The notes below the pieces were generated by a model that searched no databases, was not told where the DNA came from, and saw only the letters and a list, made by a program, of their open reading frames with translations. A stretch of DNA of 64,000 bases. It comes from Gracilariopsis chorda. Lineage: Eukaryota; Rhodophyta; Florideophyceae; Gracilariales; Gracilariaceae. Below, in pieces: positions 17,520 through 29,349 of this stretch. Location of the stretch: assembly GCA_003194525.1 (NCBI GenBank), contig NBIV01000087.1:221059-285058 (forward strand), written 5' to 3'. The stretch's first letter is position 1. The number at the start of each line of letters is the position of its first letter. The translations under genes were made by a program, and so were the position numbers.

Positions 17520-19700
17520 CGTACATTGCTTGTTAGCATATCTACTTTATTCTTGTTTTCCTCTGTCTTTCTCACTTTGCAATCGCTACCTGCTGCTCCA
17601 TGTGTCCAATACCAGCTGCTCATCACATCATCTTACTGCTCGTCGTGGAGATCATCACCATCTCATTCGCCTTATGCGCTGCGTGCTCCATGGCGCGTTC
17701 CACTTCAGTCTAGCCCTAGCGCTGTATCTACGTACAGCGCCTAAACCCTGTAGCATTTCAGCCATTCACATCGTACAGCCCCCTCTCGCACAGCGAGTGC
17801 AATAGCAAAAAGCCTCCATCATTTCGAATGCCTGGCTGTGGTTCGAGGCACGTTGATGCACTTCTTTTTCACCATCCAAGTCCGTGCCAAACCCGAAACG
17901 CTGATGAACACACGAGTACTGTGCAAAGCCACATTGCAGCTACAATGGCCGAAACGTGTATACGACACCTCAGAATTTTTCCAGTACACACCCTTCCTGA
18001 TAAGGCTCGTCAATGAACCTTGGCAGCGAAGTTTGGTTCATAAAACAATACAAAAAAAGGGCCAAAGAGCTGAAGCTCTTTAAGCAAATCAAATTAATTT
18101 GAGAAAACCTATTTTAACGAGTGAGGCAACACAATCGATGACCGTTCTCCGCTCGCCTACGGACAACCGTAATTGTGGTTGTCTATGTGTGCAGCGTAAC
18201 AACAGCGTCTTAGATTGAGCTGCGCGCATCTTTCGAAATGCGCTTGCGTGCTAACTCTCACAAGGGCTCAATTTGGCAGAGAATCTGTGCCTGGAAAAGA
18301 GCCCAAAACGAACCCAGACACGCACAAATTTGAACAATTTTTTAGGGAGTAAAAACGCGCTTGTCGCCAAGGGCTTAATTTCGCACCTTTCTCGCTAACG
18401 GAAGTGATGCATAGCAAGCTGCGCCAAAGCGGCTTATATCTAGCCGTTCGACTCTGTGCTCGCTTTTAAGGCCTTCCGCGGCCTCTTCGGCCAAAATGCA
18501 ACATTTATGTCGTCAAAATCTACAACACTACACGCTGAAGCCAATTTTAGCACTTGCTTTTCTTTCGACTGACCACTGATTTCTCTGTACTGGCAATCAT
18601 TTCTTTCCAGTTTCAACCTACAAAAATCAGATTGGATTAATGGCCCACATCTTGGAATTACATGTCCCAACTATTCCCTTCGTAATTCTTAAAAAAGGAG
18701 CATAGCCTGGATTGGCACAGAGTTTTACTAAATTTACAGTTATGACAGACTACCGACGCCATATAACAAAATTCTCAGAGAAATTCTTTTGCAACAAATT
18801 CTGGACTTGACGAAACAACTCACTGATATTTCTAACCTTCCGCCATACGTTATGCTATTTTTGTCCAATGATATTTTGAAATGCCTGCAGCAGATCAACG
18901 TTTTTGATGTATTTTTGTTTCGGAGTTGGAGTTGTAGCAAAACTCATGACCTATTCCGTATCTAAGAGTTATAAGCAGCGGTTATAAAATCTTTTTGCAG
19001 CAAGAAGCGCATCCAGAGACCTACAGGCAGCGGCAGCCAGAATTTATTCACACACCTGTTTTCAGTAAGGTAAACACCGGTACACAGGAACATATCCAAT
19101 GGATTTCTGACGTTTTCTTTCAAAATTTTGTGTATCTGATCGTGATAGAGTTCAATGAACTGAACGTTCTTTTCAAGGAGTTTAACCACTTTAATATGTT
19201 TAGTTTCAGAGCTTTGGTACATTTCAATTCCGTGCATGAACTATGGCCATAATTATACAGAAGAATGTTTTTTTGCTTGCGTAACAAACTTGCGCGAAGA
19301 TGCATTAAAGTAGTTATCTACACCAGAGACTAATTTTTTGCTAATGGAGCCTTTTATTGTGCAAGTGATTTGAGTACCCTTGAGAATCCAATCTTCTTCT
19401 CCGAGCCATTGATAATCTGCTGGAAGCTTTTCATTTATCTGTTCTACTACCGGTTACATCCAGATCCTCGCTGACTTTTTCTCTTGTGTGTGATACAACC
19501 AATCGGGTGTCAAGTCCCAGTGGGCTAGTCCGTTTGGAAAACCTTTGACGGGAGCGCGACGAAGCTTGACCTGGAAGGTGGAAGTTAGGTAAAAAAATGG
19601 GTGTGGCAGCACCAAACCACTACGGGCGCAAGATAGCCAGGCGGGCTTACTGTAAACAATTGGTAGTACTGGTAATACGGCGCACGCGGGTTAGTAAAGC
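17520..19700. other. AT-rich gene-free region at the edge of the gene cluster
   Basis: After the TauE stop the sequence becomes AT-rich (most marked at 18,050-19,700) with no recognisable gene. Minus-strand frames at 18,962-19,237 and 18,740-18,940 give helical, lysine- and leucine-rich peptides that look like decayed coding sequence, but I cannot assign a family. This forms the boundary between the genes and the transposon block. Confidence 0.45.
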
Positions 19701-20871
19701 CATAATATTCTTAACTAAACCAAGAGGTTCACTGTAGGAACCATTTGGTATCACACCTAGCCAAGAGGTGTTTGCCTTTACAATGCTTGTTGAGGGAGCG
19801 CTGCACTCACCTTAAGGGTGAGCGAGGCTCAACCCCAATTGCAGGTGGCTACGTTTCATACGTTGGGTGCGGTCGTAGTGGCATGGCCCCACACCACAGT
19901 AGCGGAGAGTCGCTACCTATCAAAGATAATTAAATAAATCAGTGAAGTAATTAGTTAGCTATTCTGACCGACGTGGCACACTCACCAATTGTCTGAGCGT
20001 GCGTTGCACAGCCCATGTGGTCAGATCCCACTTTATCCCAGACCCTCGTCCTACCGACAGGCACGCCCTTGTGGCTCTACCCCGAGGCTTAGCGGGCAGT
20101 GTCGGTGAACCAGTTTTGGTGGCAACTTTGGCGCGTGGCACAGCGTGCGTAGCCATTTGGTAATCGGCATGACGGTCGGCCGTGCACCTTCCTCGCGGTA
20201 GATCCAGACCCAAGGGTTCCCACTTGGCCTCAGCAACCCCTCCCGTACCCGTTGGTCACTTGCCTCTTTGGGATAGCGCGACACTCTGCTTAGGGGTTGA
20301 TCCTTTTCGTTCCGTTCGGTTGACTTCTCCCCGTGGGAGCGTCCGCGACAGCGCCAACTTCACCATTCGGTTGGCTGACAACGTGAATTCGAGCTGCCTC
20401 TTCACTATATCGGGTCCCTGCATTAGAAAACTCTACCCTCTGTTGGTATTACCCATTCGGTGTATTGTGGGTGTGACATAGGCGTGCCACACGAATGCCC
20501 GTTGGTCTTCTTCCCAATTTGTTAGTCGTGATTCGACACTTCATGTGTCCCACACCCGAAGAAGTGGTGAACCTTTTGAAATCAGAAGAGCGAGAGGCAT
20601 CTCCAGCACACCCACCGATTGGTTCGGGTAAGGCGCCACCGCAGTCTCATGCTCCTCTCACGCCTACACAGGACATCGATACCAAGGGGGATGGGCCAGA
20701 TACCCACTCAGTTCACTCAGGGCGGAAGGAACCTCCTTCCACCCTTCGGCGTTTTTCTCGTGCCTCAAGGCCGTTCACCCATGGTTCACATCCAGCAGGC
20801 GATGGGGCTCCTCCAGTGGTCAGGTAAGCAGGTCCTGATACCTATTTTTCGGTCGCCAAATTGGTAGAATG

Positions 20872-22458
20872 TTCCAGCACTGCTGGAACACACGTGTAGA
20901 GTGCTCCAGCAGTGTCTGGAGCATTGTAAGCTTCGCTGGCCCAGCATTACCACTGTATGTGGGTGATGCAGGCGCCAGTTGCTAAATTACTATTGGTTAG
21001 TGTGCAGCTCCAGAGGCTTCTGGAAGCCAATGGAGTAACCTAGACGCACACATGAGTAAGTAGAAAGTAGTAATACGTTTCTGTGTTGTTTTGCATGCTT
21101 TTTGACTCTATAAAAGGGCCAGTTGAGTCCCAAACTTCGGTCTGGACTCATCTCAAGGAGAACCACATCTCAAGTCCTCACCCCCACAACTGTCTCAACT
21201 ATTACTATCAACCATCAACTCTCAACCGCACTTAGTGAGGCGCTTGCCGCTTTGTGCATACTTGGGGTGGGGCATTACCGTCGCTGAGACCGGTTGAAGC
21301 GCCCTTGGCGTGGACGGGAGACGGGTAGTGTGTACTAAAGGCGCTTCTGTCGTCTGTGAGCCCCCACCGGAGCTTTGCTCGGATATCGGTGACGGTCGAA
21401 AGACCTGGTGGTTTCCGGACGGAGGTGCTTTGACGGGAAGCTGTCCGCAGGCGACGTGCCGTGCAACCTCTCCTGCAAAGGGCCAGATTGGGTATAGAGT
21501 GAAAGCATATCCCGCTGTTAGTAGCTCTCCTTTGGAAGCCCTGTAAGGATTGTACGCACCTGCTTCTGGTTGGTGCAGAAGTGGATAGGCTGCAGAAATC
21601 ACTTCACATCCGGAGTGTCTTACCGGAAGCCGGGAGTCTGACTCCTAGTGACCCTTGAAATAATTCTTGGGTTGTGCGCCGTTTCAAGAAGTATCAAGAA
21701 GTTTGTATTTGGATTGAGCCTTGTGCTCTCCTTTTGTATTTGTTGTTATCGTTGCAGGTTGAGTCCTTTTGGTCCCTGCATTGGTTGTTCATTTGATCTT
21801 TTGATCGTGTTGTTTCATCTTTTTGGGGCTTCGAGCTACGAGGAATACCTTTTTTAGGCTAATTTGTCATTTATTTTGGCCCCCTGCGTCACCGTCTCGT
21901 GATGGTGCCCACACTATTTACCCACTCGAAACGACTTCCATGGTCGGTCTCCTTCCTTTTCGCCAACTGGATTCCACACAGGCCCAATTGGTTTGAAGTC
22001 CGCAATGAACCGTTACCATCGGATGGGTCCCTACGGGGGCATTTTCAAACGGGTTACTCACTCCCTTTGGCTTAGCCGACGCAGACCCATCCGGTTTATC
22101 TCAATTGTCCTCCACCAATTCCGGTTACACAAGGCTTATCAGCTGGTCAAGCCGGTCCCTCGACTGGTCTGTCTCCCATGGCAAGTACTACTCGTGGTGG
22201 TGGGTCCAATGCCGGTGGGTGGGCTGGTCACGGACGTAGCCATGGATGGAATCCGTCAGGGCCTACGTTATCTCTTGGTCAGGAATTGTACGGGGCAGCT
22301 ATGGTACTTGATCTCCGTCTGGTTCTGTTCCTTAAGGTGCGGTTTCTTCGTCAACTTTGCACAATGGTGTGGGCGCCAAATGCGTAAGTGTGTTCTGTTG
22401 TTAGCTGAGTTGTTGTTGGTTTCTTTTTAGTTTTTCACCTCATGGTATTGTTTTAAAG
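20872..22458 (+). mobile_element. Decayed LTR element: LTR-like promoter and shared leader
   Basis: A 21-bp near-perfect palindrome (TGTTCCAGC...GCTGGAACA) at about 20,868-20,890 opens a stretch with a clear TATA box (TATAAAAG at 21,111). About 120 bp further on, a leader of some 400 bp (21,240-21,650) is clearly related to the copia leaders. It shares CGGTGACGGTCG...AAGACCTGGT at 21,387-21,411 (compare 58,126-58,150) and GTGAAAGCATATC...GTTAGTA at 21,500-21,530. A TGGCCCCC stretch at 21,882 and GGTGCCCACACTATT near 21,903 could be primer-site remnants. Only short broken frames follow. Boundaries and family are uncertain. Confidence 0.4.
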
Positions 22459-22481
22459 AGTTCTCCCCTCCCCTCTCCTTG
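22459..22481 (-). other. Polypurine tract of the gypsy element
   Basis: On the minus strand this reads AAGGAGAGGGGAGGGGAG, an uninterrupted purine run immediately after the end of the chromodomain-like pol tail. That is where plus-strand DNA synthesis of an LTR element is primed. A matching 3' LTR just below it could not be delimited. Confidence 0.5.
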
Positions 22482-22484
22482 GCT

Positions 22485-23066
22485 TCAATGCATGGCACGG
22501 GCGATGAGGGATCCAGTTGGTGGGGTTTCATTTCGTTTGCGCCAATAACTTACGAGAAAGTTATTGGGTATGTGGTGGGGCGGTTCCATGGTTTCATGAA
22601 AAGCCATCCACCCATAGCACCGTACACGGTACCGAGTTCCCGATATGGTGAGCTCGTGACCGAAGGTGGAGTCAATCACACCTTGGGTTTCTGTTGGTAC
22701 ATTTTCAAGAGGTTGTATTACGTTCCCTTATGTTGGAGCTTCATTTCTAATCATTGAAGCAGCGGGAGCGACCGTAGGGTCGGCGGTTACCTTCTTTGGT
22801 CCAACTGGTTTAGTGCGTCTATCTGGTGACGTACTAGAGGCCAAGTACCTGGGAGCTTGTTGTTCCAATTGGGTTGATGGACCCGGAGCAAGGGTGCTCT
22901 GTGTTCCATCGAGAACCTCCGTAGGTACGTTGGGCTGCAGGGCTTTCGTAACCCTATCAACCATAACAGTGTTCTCAAAACCGCCTTCCAGGATGGTTAC
23001 CGTGTGGTCGTCTGCTCGTATAACCTCGTAAGGACCAGTTGACTTCGGTAGTAGCTTGGCGTTTAT
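22485..23066 (-). pseudogene. Gypsy pol C-terminal tail with chromodomain-like segment
   Basis: The lower frame (22,679-22,485) contains GTRYRVRCYGWMAFHET, then MEPPHHIPNNFLVSYWRKR. This matches the WxG...TWEP...L...F...Y pattern of integrase-attached chromodomains, which steer chromoviruses to chromatin marks. The segment linking it to integrase (22,728-23,066) is frameshifted. The 'TWEP' Trp is replaced by Met (TMEPP), which would weaken the aromatic cage. Confidence 0.6.
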
Positions 23067-24596
23067 CTACCGCGCTACCATCCCGTCATCTTTCTCGTCC
23101 TTCGGGACTGGCTGTGTACCCTTTGGTGGGACATCCACGAAAGCGTAGTCGCCAACTTCCACTTTGGTAATTCCTTTCACCTTCTGGTCGAAGTAATTCT
23201 TGTACCGCTCCCGGGCTGCAGTCATCTTCAATGATGCTATCGCAAGGGTTTCCTTCAACCTTTGTAGTATATCCCACTTCACCTGAGCGGCAGATTGTGT
23301 CCCAGATGCGCGGCGGTTCGCTGGACCAGCTTGGACAATAATACCCGAAGGGTGTCGTGACAAAACCAAACCAAAGATAGTGGTTCCCATTGGGCGATGT
23401 ACTTGTAGGTTGTAAGCGTACGTCAAGGGCTGTACGAACTCAGCCCAATCCGAATGATTTTCAGCTACATAATGAGGCAATCGTTTCACAACGGTTTTGT
23501 TAAACCTTTCCACTTGTTCGCTGGTCTGGTGGTGGTTCGCATTCGTGAAATAGTGCTTCAAACTTAACATGGTACACACTGATTGGAAGAACTTTCAAGC
23601 CATGTTAGAACCATTATCGTTGAGGAGGTACAGTGGAGGACCATACGGATATACCCAATGGTTTGGAAATGCTTCCGCTAGAACCGGTGAGGTTGTGCTC
23701 TTGAGAGGAACTGCCCTTGTGGGCTTCGTAAACCGATTGGTGATTACCATGACGTACGTATACCCCTTTGAGGTTTCCGAAAATGGTCCCAATTGGTCAA
23801 TAGCAATGACCTGCAAGGGGCTGGACGCGTGGAATAGTTTCATAAATTTACGATATTTTCGAAGACTACCACGGGTCGTAACGCACGACGTGCATCTAAC
23901 CACATAGTTATAGACCTCGTGAGCCAACAGGGGCCAATTCAAGTCTCTCCTTAGGATGTAGTTTATTCTTGTACCTCTCGAATGACCTGCCAACGGTGGC
24001 CGGTGAGCCAGAGGCAGAACCCTTTGGCGAAGCGACTCCGTAACGACCTTTTGAAGCATGCCATTTGAGGTAGATCGCCTGACTAAATAGTCTTCATGGT
24101 CCACATCGAATTGCGTATCCTTCCGCCCAACAAGGTGTAGCAATGACTTGCAATACCTATTGGTTGCTTGCTCTCGCAAGAATTCCTCTTTAATAATAGG
24201 GGTATATTCCTCCTCCTTCACTGCAGAACCTCCACTCGGTGCATCGTGTGCTACGATAACCAGACCGAATTTTTGCTCTTCATCCAAGAAGTTAACTACT
24301 TCATTTGTCTTTCTCTGTCCATCTTCAACCGATTGGATAGTGAAGCACGGGATATCGTCCTCCACTGATTCCTTTTCCAATCCATTGGTACTCAAGCGTG
24401 ACATGGCATTGGCCACGGTATACTTTCTCCGTGGGCGGTATTGTACCTCATACTCAAACTTTGAGAGACCCAACCTCCATCTGGGTAGGCGTCTGCCAAT
24501 ATCCACCATAAGCCATCTTGATCTGTCCGCAGGCTTAGTTTCGCTCCATATAGGTGCGAACGGAGCATCAGCATGCTCGAAACCACCAGTAGGCAA
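23067..24596 (-). pseudogene. Gypsy integrase, one stop and frame breaks
   Basis: Reading leftwards it gives the end of RNase H, then the integrase HHCC zinc-binding block (LAHRPPLAGHSRG, then CTSC). The DDE core follows with the first Asp in AIDQLGPF and the second in LNDNGSN. After an in-frame TGA near 23,592 come the catalytic Glu region in NANHHQTSEQVERFNKT and the C-terminal DNA-binding region (GDYAFVDVPPKG). Integrase inserts element DNA into chromosomes; this copy cannot make a full-length enzyme. Confidence 0.75.
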
Positions 24597-25707
24597 TCTT
24601 TCTCCGTCACGGTGTAGTTCTGCTCCGTTCTGGTGAGCGCCCTATTCCAGTAACCGATTGGTGCCTTGCTCCCATCTGCTTGGTCCTGCATAAATCAGAA
24701 TCTTACCCGAGCGGAAGAAGCGTCCGTATCAAGGGTGTAGTGATAACCATACTTGGGTAAAGCCAATTTTGATGGCGAGATCAGGGCAGCTTTCAGTTTC
24801 TAAAAGGCTCGGTTTTGTCCTCTTCAAGGTATCCGAACCGATCTGGTTGTCCCTTTTGCATTTTCCTATTAAATGGAGCTGCAATCTTACCAAACGTCTT
24901 GATAAACCGACGGTACACATGGCACAAACCAATGAAGGAGGGGATATCCGTTTGGGTCTGTGGGAGCCCACCTCCTTGAACCGCTGCGGAAATCCTCTCG
25001 CCTACCGGTAGGCCTCCTGGGCTCATCATATAGCCCAGATACTCCACCATTTGGTGAAAAAACAACATTTGCATAACTCGAGCGTCCCTCCTGCATCCTT
25101 CAGGAGCTGGAGCACCGTTTGGACGCCCCCAAAAGTGCTCTTCAACCCATCGAGAATAGATGACTACTTCATCTATATAAAACAGCGTGGTCTGCCATCT
25201 TTCCTTCGATAGTACTGTGTCCAGAGCTCTCTGAAACATAGCGGGCGCATTTCATAAACCAAACGGCATTCGAAAGAAACGGAAGAGACCAGCATGGCAG
25301 GTGAAGGTATTCTTGCCCCTACGCTCCTCAGGTATCTCCACTTGCCAGTAACCGCAATTAGCATCCAGTGTCGTCAAGGCTTTCGCATCCCCGAGGGAAT
25401 CGATACATTCGTCCATTCTGGATATCGGATACGAATCCCTGACCGAAACGGCATTTAGTATGCGATAGTCTATTAAAAACCTCATTCTGGTGTCTCCCTT
25501 ATTCTGAACCAATACCACTATGCTGGCCCACTCCGCATATGCGCGCTGAATAACCCCTCCCTTCAACATTCTTTCCTCCCCTTTGATTTCAACTTGTCGA
25601 GCATTCGGACCTGCCTTGTATGGTTCTTGGTGTATCGGCTTCACTCCACGAACCAAGTCGATACGGTGTTGCGTGGCCTTAATCAACTCTAGATGGTCTG
25701 ACCACAT
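24392..25707 (-). pseudogene. Gypsy reverse transcriptase-RNase H, broken
   Basis: The reverse transcriptase fingers and palm are visible: RFLIDYRILNAVSV, LTTLDANCGYWQVEI with the first catalytic Asp, and FRFFRMPFGL. An in-frame stop near 25,250 follows, then the active-site block FYIDEVVIYS. The second Asp of the usual YIDD box is Glu. A frameshift lies soon after, and the thumb and RNase H connection continue in another frame. RNase H is recognisable at 24,691-24,392 (NYTVTEKDCLLVV). The enzyme is certainly inactive. Confidence 0.75.
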
Positions 25708-25901
25708 GCCATTGAACGGATTAAATAGGTCCAGAATGCCGTCCTCACAAGATTTTCCTTCGAACCCTATGGTTACTTCCTCTTTTCAGTTGGTATTTAC
25801 GTCCTGTGTCGATGTTGCTTTGGCATTTGGCGGCATGGTTGAGTTCTTGTTTTCCGCAGTTGATTTCCCTCCTCCTTAAGATGGAATTCTCCGGGTGACC
25901 T

Positions 25902-26576
25902 TTATGTTGTCAGGGTAAATATGCTACCCGGAGCAGTAGATTCGATTCCAACAACGGTGTTTTGGGATAATTTGACCATATGGTTGCTGAAGTTGCTTAA
26001 GCATACCTGAAAGGTTTGAGTTGGTATATTTTCCAATATTTCGTTTGCCATCATCTTCATCTGGCGTTCCAATACCTTAGGGTGGGTTTCTAGTGTTATA
26101 AAACCCGGTCGGTCGCATACCACTTTGGCTGCCACTTGGTGCATGGGCGGAACTCGAATGGACTTCGTCAATCGAACCTTATTGGATACTGTCACTGACG
26201 TAATTTCCTGTCTCTCTTCTGATGCAGTTCTCGATTTTTGACTACCTAAAATGGCGATTCATGGACCCTTCCGGAACAAAACCGTTCTGGTACCAGGCGA
26301 AACTGCCCGGACATAGTTTTTTACGAATTTAGTTCCAAGAAAACAATCTGTCGCCAATTGGTTGATCATGACAAACTGTACCCAGACCTTACGGTTTCCT
26401 AAGGCTACCGTTAGGTATACACTTCCACGGACCGCTAATGGTCGTTTATTTGCATCCACCAAAGGGTTTGTGATGGTACTCGGTCGTAACCTTTCCAATA
26501 CCTTTGGGGTTAGGAAATTCGCATTAACCAGGTTCTGTCCAGCTCTCTCATCTCCGATGGCGGTGCACGGAACCAA
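25902..26576 (-). pseudogene. Gypsy protease region, degraded
   Basis: The frame at 26,576-26,259 resembles a retropepsin. It contains AGQNLVNANFL, where active family members have D(S/T)GAGQNLV, and here the preceding residues read DERAG, so the catalytic triad appears lost. The second half has TDCFLGTKFVKNY, like the family's flap-to-helix segment. The next frame (26,195-25,902) is the spacer before reverse transcriptase. Confidence 0.5.
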
Positions 26577-26832
26577 ATGGTTAACATAAAACCAAGAATA
26601 GGTACCGATCGGTCTTCTACTGCTTCCTCTTCAGTGACCACAGGGTGGCCATCCATATAAGAACCAGCTGGTGCTGGTTGGCGTTCTGAATGGGACTGGT
26701 TGGGATTGGGCTGCGGACCAACCATTAGGCGTTTTCCGCATGCGGTGGTACGGTGGCGGCTTCCTCTGCCGTCTCCGCACCGGTGCCCAGATTAACCTGT
26801 TGAGTTCCAGGATGTTGCTTGTCCCGAACCTG

Positions 26833-27297
26833 TCAGTTTCCGTCTGCTTGGCCAAATACCACCTGATGGGTTTTCTGACGCACCTTTAGGAGCACTGCGC
26901 TACCCTGAGAGGTGAAATTAGGGCAGGTCATAGCCAAGTGGTGATGTGACAGGAAAAACCGACAAAGGAGATTCCCAGTGGTTGTATCCCTCAATGCCAT
27001 CCAGCTCCCGCGTATTGGCGTCCTGTCCATCTGTTGGAAACGCGCCTTACGGTACAAACAGCACCGACTCTCGGGTAGGGTCCTACCTATTGGTTGTATG
27101 GCGAGTACCAGTTGATCAGGGACGAACACCTGCGTGCCTGGCGTCGACACCTTCGAGGCTGATGTTACCATTGGGGACATCCAGGCAGATGAGGGGGAGA
27201 TCGATGCGGTTGCAGGCCCGGTGTGTATCAATTGGACCGTAGATCCAACTGGTGTGACATCTTGCGCCATGTTCTTTGAAGGTGACGAATAATCCAC
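26833..27297 (-). pseudogene. Gypsy Gag nucleocapsid region, degraded
   Basis: Near its C-terminus this frame contains CRFFLSHHHLAMTCPNF. It is a CCHC zinc knuckle (CxxC...GHLAxxCPxF) whose second Cys and Gly have been lost. The rest is unconserved Gag. Upstream Gag sequence to about 27,800 is present but frameshifted. Confidence 0.45.
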
Positions 27298-27814
27298 CTC
27301 TAGGATCCTCTGTTTCGTTTTATCCTTGCCAGGCTTGACAACCGTACTTGGCTGTCTTCGACAGGCTCATTGAGTGTCTCCAAGGGCTTGCACATATCAC
27401 GCGAGCACTTTATAAGCCACCTTTCAGTTTGTCACAAGGTAATTCCTCACCTGCGACCTAATGGCTTTGTCGATGTTATCAGCTAACAACGACTTCAACT
27501 GCGTGGGGCTGAATGCATTGCCACACCAGGAGGCCATCGCAACAACGGCTTCGCGAAATCCAATTTGGTTTGTTTCAACCTCTGATGGTAACCTAGAACT
27601 TCAGTATAAGCTGCTTGAATAATTTCATTTGTCACGTAGGTTTCGAAAAGGTAGTTGACGACCTGTGGATAACTTCAAAGCATCTCGGTTTGGTCTTCAT
27701 TAACCGACATGGTATTTCATTGCATCTTACTATGGAGCAAGGATGTGGCCTGCATCTTCAAGTAGAACTGAAATAACCACATGTCTGCATCTTCTGAAAA
27801 AACGATTCTGGTCA

Positions 27815-28059
27815 CACACAATCAGTGTGCGCAACCCTTATTGTGGTATTTTTGATTATGATCAGTAGTATTGGGTGTTCCCACTTAGTGATGTAGTGTT
27901 TCCTTGTAGTGTTAGTGCGAACTAAAGGTGCTATATAAGACTCTGAAGTCGCAGTACCAATTAAACGCGCCCCCAATACTGGCAACCTTCACTCTTTCTT
28001 TTCTTTCTTTCTTTGTACAACGGATCTGCCGTAGTTCAATACTGTTTACTACCATCAGA
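27815..28059 (+). repeat. F1 copia LTR fragment (3' part)
   Basis: It matches the end of the F1 LTR: the AATCAGTGTGTGCAACCC-like segment, a TATATAAG box near 27,936, the GAAGTCGCAGTACCAA stretch and CAACCTTCACTC. It ends in CCATCA with no primer site after it, and truncates the gypsy gag end. Confidence 0.7.
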
Positions 28060-28686
28060 TTGTTTTTTCATCCTATCGGTCATGGGCTCGGACCTGGTCA
28101 CTTAGCATAAGGTGAATGGGCATGGTACTTTGGAATATGTGTGGCTACATCTGGTTTACAGGTACATGCAGGTGTTGCATAGGTGCAGTTGTGCAAGTAC
28201 GCGCGTGCCATGCACGCTACACACATAGGGTATGTACATGGATGCCGTGGCATGTGAATTATTGCTTTTCCATAGTCATGATGATGCAAGTAAGTATTTT
28301 ACACAGTGCTTTCACACGCTGGCACATTGTTGGCATGTCTGGTTCAGTTGTTGCGCATTGTTGGCTGCTCGGTTCACTAGTTCTGCGTTGTTGTACTGTG
28401 TTGTTATGTTTTTATGCATGATTGTCCTTCACTCCAGTCAGTGTGTGCAACCATTACTGTGTTATGTTTGATTGTGATTGGTAGTATTGGGTGTCCCCAC
28501 TAAGTGGTGTACGGTTTTCTTGTAATGGTAGTACAAAATAGAGGTGCTATATAAGACTCCGAAGTCGCAGTACCAAGTAAACTCACCCCCAAGCCTGGCA
28601 ACCTTCACTCTTTATTTTCTTTCTTTCATTCCTTTTCATTTCCGTCAAAGCCCAACATCGTCTATCAACATCATTTCATATCAACA
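28060..28686 (+). repeat. F1 copia 5' LTR, left end missing
   Basis: It matches the F1 LTR from the 'ATGGGCTCGGACCTGG' point onward (compare 39,680-40,273). It has a TATATAAG box at 28,548-28,555 and ends TCAACA directly before the primer site. The first 200 bp or so, including the conserved U3 cassette, are absent. Confidence 0.8.
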
Positions 28687-28703
28687 GGTTATGGGCCCAG
28701 AGC
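28687..28703 (+). other. Primer-binding site, tRNA-iMet half type
   Basis: GGTTATGGGCCCAG directly follows the LTR terminus. It is complementary to the anticodon stem-loop of initiator tRNA-Met (anticodon CAU pairs with the ATG), not to a tRNA 3' end. This matches the half-tRNA primer known for Drosophila copia. Confidence 0.8.
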
Positions 28704-28769
28704 GTCGATACTTGCAGACGTCGTTCCGTTTCAACATCTTTTATTTTTGCGTGCGCGCGTAAGATCGAG

Positions 28770-28992
28770 CTGATATCCCGCAAGAGACCAGCAGGGGTTA
28801 GCTGGTGAAAGCATATCGCGCTTGTTAGTAACCTCCCTGGGACGTTTTGTACGGATTGAGCACCCTACTCGTGAAGTGCGCGGAGTAGGGCAGGTCGAAG
28901 AAAATCGCACCTCGCACCTGGAGAGAGCCACCACGGTCCAGGGGTTCAACCCTTAGGGTAGCGGAAATAGTTTTTCCTGTCAGTGGGCCCGC
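28770..28992 (+). other. Structured leader RNA module (F1 copy)
   Basis: The leader before gag holds GGGTTAGCTGGTGAAAGC, GTTAGTAACCTCCC and TACGGATTG. An 8-bp hairpin follows (CCCTACTC at 28,863-28,870 with GAGTAGGG at 28,883-28,890), then GGGGTTCAACCCT and GGTAGCGG...GTCAGTG. All recur in the other copia leaders of this window with paired changes in the stem. Confidence 0.65.
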
Positions 28993-29349
28993 TTTCTACG
29001 AAGTTTCATCTTTTATTTTCTTTTCCGAGTGCCCTTCAGAGCCACTTGTGAGTATATTCCGGGCGTCGAGGACCCGAACTCCGCCTGTGATTCTCGTACC
29101 AGACCCGTCTGGACGAGCGTTGAGACTTGGTCACACGGTCTCCGCTGGCGCCCTCGCTGTTGAGGGTTGAGAATACCCCACTCCAGTATCACGCTCATAG
29201 TGTGACATCTGCTATCAGTCCAAAGCTACACCTCTCGAACAGCTCTTTTGGTCTATTCTGATAGCGATTCTAAGCATCGAGGCCCTCACTCTGCTTCATT
29301 TACGTGCATTATTTGTTCCTATTTTGGTTACTGAACTCCTTCTAGAACC

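Larger units (their letters stand above)
22485..27810 (-). mobile_element. Ty3/gypsy (chromovirus-type) retrotransposon, decayed
   Basis: Reading leftwards from about 27,800 this shows the Ty3/gypsy order: gag, protease, reverse transcriptase, RNase H, integrase, chromodomain-like tail, polypurine tract. The frame is broken by many stops and frameshifts. The gag end is cut off by an F1 copia LTR fragment at about 27,815, so its 5' LTR and primer site are missing. Base composition and decay suggest it is older than the copia copies. Confidence 0.8.
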
